A model generated the notes under the pieces. That model did not search any database. It saw only the letters and a program-made list of their open reading frames with translations, and was not told the DNA's origin. Position numbers and translations under genes: made by a program. This document shows positions 54,087 to 61,660 of a stretch of 64,000 nucleotides of DNA, one piece after another. The stretch comes from Azophilus sp963663395 (GTDB lineage Bacteria; Pseudomonadota; Gammaproteobacteria; Pseudomonadales; Azotimanducaceae): contig OY760226.1 of NCBI GenBank assembly GCA_963663395.1, positions 4,092,001-4,156,000 of the forward strand, in the 5' to 3' direction. Within the stretch, counting starts at the first letter, position 1, and every line of letters begins with the position of its first letter.

Positions 54087-54509
54087 GCAATACCAGCAGA
54101 GCAAGCTCGCCAATATGCTGCACCTGTTCGAACTCGACCGGCGCCTGAGGGCACGCAATTCCGGAACGGTCGCGGCAGGCTGCCATCCGGGCGTTGCAGT
54201 CACCGACCTTGGGCGCAACTATGCCCTCTTCCCGCTCGCGGCGCCCGTAATGAGCATTTTCTTCAACACGCGGGAGGCCGGCGCCTGGCCCAGCCTGCTC
54301 GCTGCGACGGCCCCCGATGTCGCGGGCGGCGACTTCTTCGGCCCGTCGAGTTGGGCAGAGACCAGAGGACCGGCCGGCAAGGCATATGCGGCCGCAGCCA
54401 GCCGCGATCCGGTTCCAGGAAAGCGGCTTTGGGAACTGTCCGTAGAGATGACCGGCGTGGATCCGGGGATATAGCGGTACATTCCCACGGAAACGAGCGC
54501 GATCGACTA

Positions 54510-54557
54510 TTGATTCCGACCGCATGGCCCTCTAGCATACGTACGGAAATCTGTACA
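54510..54557 (+). promoter_or_regulatory. Promoter and YefM-type operator of the toxin-antitoxin pair
   Basis: TTGATT (54510-54515) and TAGCAT (54533-54538) are separated by 17 bp. Just after the expected transcript start lies ctgtacag with the core TGTACA (54552-54557), flanked by two further gtac sites. TGTACA is the known core of YefM operators, so this region probably mediates self-repression. Confidence 0.6.
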
Positions 54558-54574
54558 GGTACCGTGTAGCCACA

Positions 54575-54826
54575 ATGGACAGCCTCAGCTATACCTCAGC
54601 CAGAAGCAACCTCGCCAGAACCATGGAGCGTGTTTGCAGCGACCACGCACCCGTAGCCATAACCAGGCAGGGAGCGGGCGCCGTGGTGATGATGTCCATG
54701 GACGACTACCAGGCACTGGAAGAGACGGCTTATCTCCTGCGAAGCCCGAAAAATATGCGCCGGCTGATCGAATCCATAATCGAACTCGAGGGCGGCCGAG
54801 GAAGCGAAAGAACTCTCGTTGAGTGA
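54575..54826 (+). CDS. yefM: YefM-like antitoxin (Phd/YefM family)
   Basis: An 83-residue Phd/YefM antitoxin. The N-terminal DNA-binding half has SYTSARSNLARTMERVCSDH, then PVAITRQGAGAVVMMSMDDY, the family signature, and a C-terminal acidic toxin-binding tail. It binds YoeB and represses the operon. It overlaps the toxin gene by 4 nt, and TGTACA motifs lie upstream. Confidence 0.88.
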   Translation: MDSLSYTSARSNLARTMERVCSDHAPVAITRQGAGAVVMMSMDDYQALEETAYLLRSPKNMRRLIESIIELEGGRGSERTLVE

Positions 54827-55077
54827 AGCTGGTTTTTTCGGAAAAAGCCTGGGAAGACTACCTGCACTGGCAGAAAACCGACAGGAAGATGCTCAAGCGT
54901 GTCAATGCGTTGATCAAGGAAGTGCAACGAGCGCCCTTCGAAGGAATCGGAAAACCCGAGCCTCTCAGGCACGCGCTTGCCGGCTATTGGTCGAGGCGCA
55001 TCGACGGCGAACACAGAATGGTTTACAAGATCGAAAGCGACTCGATGCTTTTGGCACAACTCCGCTACCACTATTGA
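54823..55077 (+). CDS. yoeB: YoeB-like toxin (RelE superfamily endoribonuclease)
   Basis: An 84-residue YoeB-type mRNA interferase. It has MKLVFSEKAWEDYLHWQKTD, GIGKPEPLRHALAGYWSRRI and DGEHRMVYKIESDSMLLAQL, ending RYHY. The conserved Glu, Arg and His residues that form the ribosome-dependent RNase site are present (GKPEPL, WSRRID, EHRMVY and C-terminal HY). It cuts mRNA at the ribosome when not bound by YefM. It starts at GTG 54823, within the antitoxin stop region (GTGA overlap). All catalytic residues seem intact. Confidence 0.9.
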   Translation: MKLVFSEKAWEDYLHWQKTDRKMLKRVNALIKEVQRAPFEGIGKPEPLRHALAGYWSRRIDGEHRMVYKIESDSMLLAQLRYHY

Positions 55078-55133
55078 CCAGAAGGCATCAATACTGATTT
55101 GCGGCCCGGCTGGTCACATCGCAAGTTCAACCA

Positions 55134-55460
55134 ATGAGCGACTTCCAAACCATCGCAAACACCGCCGACATTCCGGCCAATAAGAGTCTGGCGGTCGAGC
55201 ATCACGGGTTGCAGCTGCTCGTCTGCAACTCGGGCGGCGACTACGTGGTGGTCGAGAACCGCTGTTCCCACCAGGACCAGCCCCTCGAACGGGGTCGTAT
55301 CCGCAATGGCTACATCATCTGCCCGGTGCATGGCATGCGCTTCAAGCTGGAGTCCGGCGAGCCCGTGGGGCAACTCACCCGCATACCGATCCGGCTGTTC
55401 GAATCCCGCGTAGTGGATGGCGCGGTACAGGTTCGCGCCATCGCACCTCAGCCGGTCTAA
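55134..55460 (+). CDS. Rieske [2Fe-2S] ferredoxin
   Basis: A 108-residue Rieske-type ferredoxin. Cluster ligands are Cys44/His46 in ENRCSHQDQP and Cys63/His66 in IICPVHGMRF. Such soluble ferredoxins pass electrons from a reductase to a Rieske oxygenase. Its stop overlaps the stop of the convergent Rieske oxygenase gene by 4 bp, which makes functional pairing very likely. No reductase gene is close by. Start ATG 55134 has no clear ribosome site. Confidence 0.9.
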   Translation: MSDFQTIANTADIPANKSLAVEHHGLQLLVCNSGGDYVVVENRCSHQDQPLERGRIRNGYIICPVHGMRFKLESGEPVGQLTRIPIRLFESRVVDGAVQVRAIAPQPV

Positions 55461-56845
55461 CGATCGAGATAGTCCCCCACGCGCTTGTGCACGTGCCGGA
55501 CGCGAACTTCCTGGTAATTGCCCAGCGTTTGCGAGCCGCGGCGGCAGGTTTTGAAGCCCCTGGTCTGCGCCGCCATGTTGTCGGTGTCCTGGTCGTACAC
55601 CGGGCCCAGCCAGGCCAGGCCCTCCGCCTGCGTGTAGCTGTCTTCGATGGCTAGGTACATCGGTTCGGGAGGTGGGGGCGGCTCCTTCTCCGGGTGCTTC
55701 GGCCGCAGGAAGTAGAGGTCAAACATCGAGTAGTCGGGGTCGTTCGGGTCGGGCCGGAACCGGTAGACCATAGGCAGCGACAAACCCGGGAACACGAACA
55801 GGTTCGGGAACAGGAAATACTCAATGGAATCCAGGGTTTGCGCCGTGGAGTAGTTGGAGAAATCCTGGTCGTAGATTTTGCCGAGTTCTTCCTTCACCAC
55901 GTTGGCGTAGAAGTCGCGGGCGGTCATGCCTTCCGGTAGCCGGGGCACGTCAACGCCGTCGACGGAACTGCGCCGCCCCCACATCTGCGTCAGCAGTTCC
56001 TGTTCGGTGAGCGGGGTCGGCATGCGCGCATTCGGCGAGCCTACCGTGTGGATGAACCGGTTCACGTTCTCGGGAAACACATCGTAAGTGGTGATGGGCT
56101 CGGAGTAGTCCGCACCCCCGGCGTGCGTTTCCTTGACGTGGTAGGCCTCCATGAAGGCCTCTTCGGCCGCTTTCCAGTTCACCGGAAGCCGCTTGCAGAC
56201 ATGCGTTTCTATGTAGCGGTCTTCGATGCGAAAGTCCTTGAAGTGCTCGGGCAGCACGCCGAGGAAGCTCTCCAGCGATTCCGCATCGTCATCGAAGTTG
56301 ACGAACACGAATCCGCCCCACAAGCCCACCCGCACCTCCCGCAGGCTGTGGGTCTCGGCGCTCACGTGGGGGAAGTCCCAGTCTTCCGGCACTTCGAGCA
56401 GCGTGCCGTCCAGCCCATAGGTCCAGCCGTGGAAGGGGCACTTGAAGTTCTCGCAGAAACCGGACGATTCCGGATCTTTCAGGGCCGTGCCCCGGTGCAT
56501 GCAGGCGTTGTAGAACGCCTTGATCTCGCCGGTTTCGGTGCGCGTGACAATGGCCGACAGCGTACCGATGTCGTAGACGTGGTAGTCGCCGGGCTCGGGA
56601 ATGTGCTCCTCCCGGCAGGCCATCTGCCAGACGTGCGGCCAGAGCTTCTCGAACTCCTGCGCAAGCTGTTCCCTGGAGGTGTAGTGGCTGTAGGGAATGT
56701 TCTCGTCGCCGGCGAACTCGTAGGAATGTTCCAGGAACGCGGGCGGCGGCGGCGAGTTGTCCCGCAGGATCGCCTCCTGGTAGGTGGGGCCCGGAGCCCG
56801 CGCTTCGCCCGGTCGCTGGCTGGGAATTTTCAAACGTTGGTTCAC
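55457..56845 (-). CDS. Rieske non-haem iron oxygenase, large (alpha) subunit type
   Basis: A 462-residue ring-hydroxylating-type oxygenase. The Rieske cluster is bound by Cys115/His117 (NACMHRGTALKD) and Cys136/His139 (KCPFHGWTYG). The catalytic iron motif is in EEAFMEAYHVKETHAGG, with the distal Asp expected further on. It inserts oxygen into aromatic or steroid-like substrates. GTG 56845 is the start, with gaggga 6 nt upstream. No beta subunit is present; the SnoaL-like genes in the window are not adjacent, so this is probably an alpha-only (O-demethylase or ketosteroid-type) enzyme. The convergent ferredoxin is its likely donor. Confidence 0.88.
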   Translation of the reverse strand: MNQRLKIPSQRPGEARAPGPTYQEAILRDNSPPPPAFLEHSYEFAGDENIPYSHYTSREQLAQEFEKLWPHVWQMACREEHIPEPGDYHVYDIGTLSAIVTRTETGEIKAFYNACMHRGTALKDPESSGFCENFKCPFHGWTYGLDGTLLEVPEDWDFPHVSAETHSLREVRVGLWGGFVFVNFDDDAESLESFLGVLPEHFKDFRIEDRYIETHVCKRLPVNWKAAEEAFMEAYHVKETHAGGADYSEPITTYDVFPENVNRFIHTVGSPNARMPTPLTEQELLTQMWGRRSSVDGVDVPRLPEGMTARDFYANVVKEELGKIYDQDFSNYSTAQTLDSIEYFLFPNLFVFPGLSLPMVYRFRPDPNDPDYSMFDLYFLRPKHPEKEPPPPPEPMYLAIEDSYTQAEGLAWLGPVYDQDTDNMAAQTRGFKTCRRGSQTLGNYQEVRVRHVHKRVGDYLDR

Positions 56846-56969
56846 ACGCCGTCCCTCTCTGTCTCAATGAACTCGCCCGGGATTCAGTGAAATCCCCGCT
56901 GTAGAAACTAGCACACGGACTACTTTCTTGGAACAATTGTCACACGCCCGGCAGCGAGTTGGCATGCGG

Positions 56970-58154
56970 CTAACCGGTTCGCTTCTTCTCCCTGGAACGC
57001 CGGTCCCGGACTTCGCGCAATCCCGCTATTCCCTCCACATCCAGCCGGCGCCCGCCTGGCAGCAGCAATTCGAAGCGCAGACCCCGCAGGGCCGGGGGAC
57101 GGTAATCGGATACCAGGTCGTAGCGGGCTTTCACCGAGTGGTGCACCAGGGGCCGGCACTCGCCCGTGGTGAGTTGGCGGTCGCTTTCCCACACGCATAC
57201 CTTGCGCACCTCCCTCGAGTACAGCGTGGCGAGCCCGGCGGTGTGTGCGTGCGCGGTTCCCGTCACGTCCGGATTGATGATGATGTCGTCCGCGTCGAGC
57301 AGTTCCAGGATTTCACCCTGGGCGGCGATCAGATCGCGGATCTTCGCGGCCCTGGACTCTTCGATGTTGATGTGCCTGCCCAGGTACTCGCGGCAGCGGG
57401 CGATCATGTAATTCAGCGCCACGTCCGCGAGGCCGTCGAGCCAGTAACCCCCGCCGATGTCTCCGTGGGCGCCCGGAAACCAGATTTCGGTGATTCGCCC
57501 GGGATTCGACGGGTCCCTGTTCATCAGCGTGGGCTCGAAGGCAACCCGGTCTTCGTCGAGCGCCAGGATGTGCACCGCCCGTTCGACACGCTCGTGCACG
57601 GTGCCGTTCTTGAACTCGACATCGCCGCCGGCCTGCTCGCTCCTGTGCTGAAATCCATCGATGGCCCCGACGGTGTCGAACACCCCCAGAAAGGCGATTT
57701 TCAGGTTTTCGTAGTGATCCAGGGCAGTGCCGGCAAACTTCCTGGCCAGTGCAGCACCGCGGCTGAAACCGAATACGACGATCCGGTCTTCCGGGGTGGG
57801 TCTCGCTTCGCGCAGATCGGCCTCAGCCTCATCGACGATGCGGCGCGCATCCCCCCAGGTGGGCGCGAGGGCCTGGTTGATCAAGCCCGCTGCCTTGGAA
57901 ACCAGCCAGCCCACAAGCGGCAGTTCCGCCCCGCCCTCGCGCGTGCCGATGCCGTTGTAGTACCAGGTCAACTGGGGCGCTCCGGCGCGTGTCCGGGTGG
58001 GCGCCCGGTCCTCCTGCAGGCCGCCGCCCATGAGAACGTGCAGCTTCAGAATGTTGCTGATGCTCTCGTCCTGCTGATACGCATGAGCATCATCCGGTTC
58101 GTTGCCGGTCCCGTCGAAGCTGAACACCAGCGTGCGGCCTTCCGGCGCCTTCAT
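56970..58154 (-). CDS. DUF2235 alpha/beta hydrolase (Tle1-like)
   Basis: A 394-residue DUF2235 protein, an alpha/beta hydrolase fold. The N-terminal strand has LVFSFDGTGNEPDD (family signature), and the nucleophile elbow is FGFSRGAALAR with Ser131. Later motifs are FLGVFDTVGAIDG and IWFPGAHGDIGGGYWLDG, with the Asp and His. Related proteins include the type VI secretion phospholipase Tle1; many others are stand-alone and of unknown substrate. No VgrG, PAAR or immunity gene adjoins it, so secretion is not supported here. Start ATG 58154. Confidence 0.82.
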   Translation of the reverse strand: MKAPEGRTLVFSFDGTGNEPDDAHAYQQDESISNILKLHVLMGGGLQEDRAPTRTRAGAPQLTWYYNGIGTREGGAELPLVGWLVSKAAGLINQALAPTWGDARRIVDEAEADLREARPTPEDRIVVFGFSRGAALARKFAGTALDHYENLKIAFLGVFDTVGAIDGFQHRSEQAGGDVEFKNGTVHERVERAVHILALDEDRVAFEPTLMNRDPSNPGRITEIWFPGAHGDIGGGYWLDGLADVALNYMIARCREYLGRHINIEESRAAKIRDLIAAQGEILELLDADDIIINPDVTGTAHAHTAGLATLYSREVRKVCVWESDRQLTTGECRPLVHHSVKARYDLVSDYRPPALRGLRFELLLPGGRRLDVEGIAGLREVRDRRSREKKRTG

Positions 58155-58294
58155 TCAGGCCCCCGGTTCCCCGTAGCGAGGGTGCCGAACCGGAAATGCC
58201 GGAAATGCCGGAAATGAGGGACTTCGTCGATTCGAGCGGCCGCCAGCGCTTCCGTCATGTCCCAACGCGTTCCCGAATGCTGCTGCCGTTCCCC

Positions 58295-58702
58295 TCAGTA
58301 TGGCAGGTCGAGAGCCAGGGAACGCTTCTGGACCTTCCAGTGTCCGTCCGCCAGCACGCAATCGTCGGTGTAGATGCCGGTGGACAGAACGGTGAGCTTG
58401 CCGTTTTCGACGCTGATCAGTACCAGGTAGCTGATGGCGGTTACCGACGTCTCCGTCTCGTTCTCGAAATATAGGTTGGTCACCACATGGCGGCGCTGGT
58501 CGGTCTGTTCATCCATGGCGCCGGTGAAGAGTCCCGCAATGGCTTCCGACCCCTCGAAGACGATCGGCTCGCCACCGGCAATGGTCATCTCGAACGCCGG
58601 GCCGTCCGGCGCGAACATGTCGATCAGGAAGTCGCTGTCACCGGTGTCGTAGGCCACTCCGGCCCGGTTGAGGAGTTCCGTTACCGCCTGCTTGTCTGCC
58701 AT
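58295..58702 (-). CDS. SnoaL-like (NTF2-fold) protein C
   Basis: A 135-residue NTF2-fold protein. It reads KQAVTELLNRAGVAYDTGDS, LIDMFAPDGPAFEMTIAGGE, then TNLYFENETETSVTAISYLV and CVLADGHWKVQKRSLALDL. The HxxTNLYFENE segment is typical of SnoaL_4 proteins. It is smaller than the paired SnoaL genes at 28.8-29.9 kb and only distantly related. The start ATG 58702 has ggag nearby. It is read together with the flanking minus-strand genes (carotenoid oxygenase 89 bp upstream), so it may act in the same pathway. No function is assigned. Confidence 0.78.
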   Translation of the reverse strand: MADKQAVTELLNRAGVAYDTGDSDFLIDMFAPDGPAFEMTIAGGEPIVFEGSEAIAGLFTGAMDEQTDQRRHVVTNLYFENETETSVTAISYLVLISVENGKLTVLSTGIYTDDCVLADGHWKVQKRSLALDLPY

Positions 58703-58791
58703 TGCCCTGCTCCATTTTCGGTTTCGTCAAGGATGCGGATGCGTTTTCGGCGATCGGACACCCGCATCGGCGTAGTTGCGCAGCGTCCCGG

Positions 58792-60198
58792 TCAGCCGTT
58801 GTACTTCCAGTTGCCGTGGAATCCGAACGGCACGCGGTGCGGCAGTTCCGCACACGCCACCGGCCCGTCCGCAACATTGGCGGCATCGAGAAACACAAGG
58901 TCGCTGCGGTTTTCGCCACTCCGGTAGACGACACTCAGCACGTAACCGTCGCCTTCCGCCGCGTCTCGCGACTTCGGCACGAATACCGGCTCGCCCGTGA
59001 CATCCCCCTCGGGCAGCACGCACTGCTCGCGGCGGCCCGTGGAGAAATCGTGGTGTGCGATTGCGTTGAAGCCAAGCCCGGGATTTCCGTTGACCGCCGC
59101 GGCGTAGTACCCATGCCGGTAGCCTTTGCCTGCGAAGCGCTCGTCGAGCCGCGGGAATTCGCCGGTGATGTCGTCGAGGTAGCGGCGCTGGACGCCGTTG
59201 GAGTTGTCGGCAAGATCGATCACCCATTCGCACAGGCGGGCGTTGGCCTTGGCCGGGTCCGCTGGGCTGCCGTCCGCCTTGGGGAACAGCGGCGCCTCCT
59301 CGAACTGCATGACGTGGGCGACGATGCGATCGCCTTCGGTCCAGGCATTCATCGGGTGAAAGACGTAGCACGGGTCTGTCTCGAACCAGCGGATCTGCGA
59401 GACCGAGCCGTCCCGGCGCATGACGCCGATGTGGGTGCCCTTCTCCGGTTCCCATGCGAACGGCGGCCGGCCCTGCATGGCGCGCTCCATGCTTCCCGTC
59501 AGCGGGAAAATCGGAAACAGCACGTGTTCGTCAGTCACGATAAAGTCGTGCACCATGCTCGGAAACGGCGCCTCGAAGCGTTCGGAGCGCGTCAGCGCCC
59601 CGTCCCGGTCGACCACCTGAAAACTCAGGCCCGGCGAGAAGAAGCCGTCCACCATGTAGCCGAAGAACAGCATTTCGCCGGTGTCGGGATCGATCTTCGG
59701 ATGCGCCGTCATGGGTCCTTCCAGCTGGCCGTCGAAGTTCCAGGCACCCTTCGAGTCCAGCGATTGCGGGTCGATCTCGAATGGCGCGTGGCCCTCCTCG
59801 AGCGCCAGGAGCTTGCCGCCGTGCCAGACGACGTTGGTGTTCGCGATCCCGTCGGTCTCCACCCCCGCGGTGACGGGGTCGTTTGCCATCGGGTTCAGGG
59901 GGCTGAACAGGCTGCGCCCCTCGCGGCGCTCCAGCGTCCATTTCACGGTGCGAGCCCAGCGGTTGCGGTAGCGCACCCGGCCGTCTGCAATCCGGAACAT
60001 GTGCAACATGCCATCTCCCGCGAACCAGTGGTGGTCGCCGCGCGGGGGGAACTGCGGGTCCGGGCCGTTCCGGTAATAGGTGATGTCGAGGTCGGCCGGC
60101 AGGTCGCCCCGGACGATCACATCATCGATGTCGCACTCCATGCGGATGGGCGCAAAGTTGCCGGCAAGTTGCGGGTGGTCGGGATACGGTGTCGTCAC
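58792..60198 (-). CDS. Carotenoid oxygenase family protein
   Basis: A 468-residue seven-bladed propeller enzyme. The four iron-binding histidines are in place: His166 (MTAHPKID), His217 (MVHDFIVT), His281 (VFHPMNAW) and a C-terminal His in FGFHGNWKYN. Such enzymes cleave a double bond in carotenoids, apocarotenoids, stilbenes or lignin-derived compounds with O2. The start is GTG 60198 with gagga 7 nt upstream. It is divergent from the CmcJ-like gene. Substrate is unknown; lignostilbene dioxygenases are one possible relative. Confidence 0.92.
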   Translation of the reverse strand: MTTPYPDHPQLAGNFAPIRMECDIDDVIVRGDLPADLDITYYRNGPDPQFPPRGDHHWFAGDGMLHMFRIADGRVRYRNRWARTVKWTLERREGRSLFSPLNPMANDPVTAGVETDGIANTNVVWHGGKLLALEEGHAPFEIDPQSLDSKGAWNFDGQLEGPMTAHPKIDPDTGEMLFFGYMVDGFFSPGLSFQVVDRDGALTRSERFEAPFPSMVHDFIVTDEHVLFPIFPLTGSMERAMQGRPPFAWEPEKGTHIGVMRRDGSVSQIRWFETDPCYVFHPMNAWTEGDRIVAHVMQFEEAPLFPKADGSPADPAKANARLCEWVIDLADNSNGVQRRYLDDITGEFPRLDERFAGKGYRHGYYAAAVNGNPGLGFNAIAHHDFSTGRREQCVLPEGDVTGEPVFVPKSRDAAEGDGYVLSVVYRSGENRSDLVFLDAANVADGPVACAELPHRVPFGFHGNWKYNG

Positions 60199-60314
60199 GG
60201 TCGATCCTCGCTAACGGGGGCTTGTGGGGGCGACACTGTATCAGCCTTTCGCCCGGATGGGCGCGGCCTCAAGCCCTCTATGCCATAATTCAGGGTTTTC
60301 GGTCGGGGCCTGCC

Positions 60315-61592
60315 ATGAACCCACCCAAAGTCATCGAGAATCACGTCGCGGCGGATGGCGCGGCGCCCCTGTCCGCTTACGTGCCGCCGTTCGAACTCAC
60401 CGAAGGGCAGCCACCGCCCGTTGCCGCCAACGGTGGCCGGTCCTACATGTCGTTCGACCGGGGCGGAGACGCGGGATGCGCCGCCGCCAAAGAAGCGGCA
60501 TTCCGGCAGATCGCTTCAGGGGAGGGGCAGGCGGTGGTCGACTGGCTCGAGAGTGCGCCGCCCGGCCCTGTTGAAACGGAGTGGGGTCCCGCCTTTCGCG
60601 AATACTCGGAATGCATGGACTACATCCGGGCCAACAACATCAAAGCACCGGAAGGCGGGCTGGCGCTGCCGCTGCGCTACACGGTCTACGAGGCGCCCAC
60701 TTACACCATCGTTTCGTCGAACGCGCTCTGGCGCGACCCGGCGCGCGAGGCCGACGCCCGGGCGATGCGCGAGGAAGAGCGCAACATAGACAAGCGATGC
60801 CTGTACTTCCCACAGGTGATGCGCGACGCGCGGCGCATCGGCGAGTACTACCCCGGCCTGTCGCCCTACAGCCCCGAGTCCATGGACAGGCTGGGCGTTT
60901 CGCTGGCGCATTGCGAGTCGAAGTGCACAAACTTCTACGATGCCCACGAAGTGGAACGCGTGTTTTACCCGGAGATGGAACAGCTTCTTCTCGACTTCTT
61001 CCCCGGCGCAACGGACGCGCTGGTCTACAACCACGACGTGTTCGACAAGGACTATGCAGGCGACCGCACGGAAAACCAGGAAGACAGGAATCCCGGCGTG
61101 AACGCCTTCTACGCCAACCTCGTGCACAACGACCTGAACGACAACAGCGGCCGCGTGCGCTGCCGGGAACTGCTGACGAAGAACCTGCGCAACTTCGGGC
61201 GCACCGTGCACTACACGGAAGCGGAGGCCGACGCGAAGATGTCGCGGCGGTTCATGTCGATCAACCTCGCCAAGCCCATGGAAACAGTGCGCCAGTTCCC
61301 GTTCGTGCTGTGCGCCTGGCCCTCCTTCGCCGACCAGCCCTACATCACCAACTACCGCATCTACGACGACCGGGTCGGTGAGACCACCCGCTTCACCTAC
61401 CGCCCGGACCACGAGTGGTACTGGATACCGCAGCAGACACCCACCGAAGTTTCAATGCTGAAGTGCTACGACTCGGTTACGGACGGGTCCGTCTCGCGCT
61501 GGTCCTTCCACACGGCCTGCGTCGACCCGACCGCACCGGCAGACGCACCGTGCCGCAAGAACGTGGTTGTCAGATCTTACGTCTTTTTCTAA
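60315..61592 (+). CDS. CmcJ/NvfI-like oxidoreductase
   Basis: A 425-residue protein whose second half matches the CmcJ/NvfI group. The segment has VHYTEAEADAKMSRRFMSIN, VRQFPFVLCAWPSFADQP, RPDHEWYWIPQQTPTEVSML and KCYDSVTDGSVSRWSFHTAC, with the closing DPTAPADAPCRKNVVVRSYV. CmcJ acts in cephamycin hydroxylation/methylation and NvfI-type relatives are Fe(II)/2-oxoglutarate enzymes. The N-terminal 150 residues are less familiar. ATG 60315 was chosen because the frame-likely sequence begins there. Function is inferred from the family only; it may modify a secondary metabolite or a catabolic intermediate. Confidence 0.72.
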   Translation: MNPPKVIENHVAADGAAPLSAYVPPFELTEGQPPPVAANGGRSYMSFDRGGDAGCAAAKEAAFRQIASGEGQAVVDWLESAPPGPVETEWGPAFREYSECMDYIRANNIKAPEGGLALPLRYTVYEAPTYTIVSSNALWRDPAREADARAMREEERNIDKRCLYFPQVMRDARRIGEYYPGLSPYSPESMDRLGVSLAHCESKCTNFYDAHEVERVFYPEMEQLLLDFFPGATDALVYNHDVFDKDYAGDRTENQEDRNPGVNAFYANLVHNDLNDNSGRVRCRELLTKNLRNFGRTVHYTEAEADAKMSRRFMSINLAKPMETVRQFPFVLCAWPSFADQPYITNYRIYDDRVGETTRFTYRPDHEWYWIPQQTPTEVSMLKCYDSVTDGSVSRWSFHTACVDPTAPADAPCRKNVVVRSYVFF

Positions 61593-61660
61593 CGAGGCAA
61601 TACCTGACCCGCAAAGTGCACCAAGGGCCGCGATGATCGCGCCGGGCCACCGCCGGGCGG

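Larger units (their letters stand above)
51611..54474 (+). pseudogene. Short-chain dehydrogenase gene interrupted by an IS1634-like element
   Basis: The 5' part (51611-52122) encodes an SDR: TFLVTGANTGIGFETTRVLA, LVNNAGIMGVPFTLTKDGFE and VVITSSLAHRTARI. It is cut in the KSYRSLA codons. The 3' part resumes after the element (54081-54474) with QYQQSKLANMLHLFELDRRL and ends VEMTGVDPGI. If the element and one copy of its 6-bp target repeat are removed, the frame closes exactly and gives SLAQYQQSKLAN, restoring the catalytic Tyr-x3-Lys. The start is TTG 51611 (gagga upstream). The intact enzyme is of the retinol-dehydrogenase-like SDR group. Confidence 0.85.

Noticed and set aside
56970..58154. 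Type VI secretion effector (Tle1)
   Set aside because: The domain fits, but no VgrG, PAAR or immunity gene is adjacent, so only the DUF2235 family is called.
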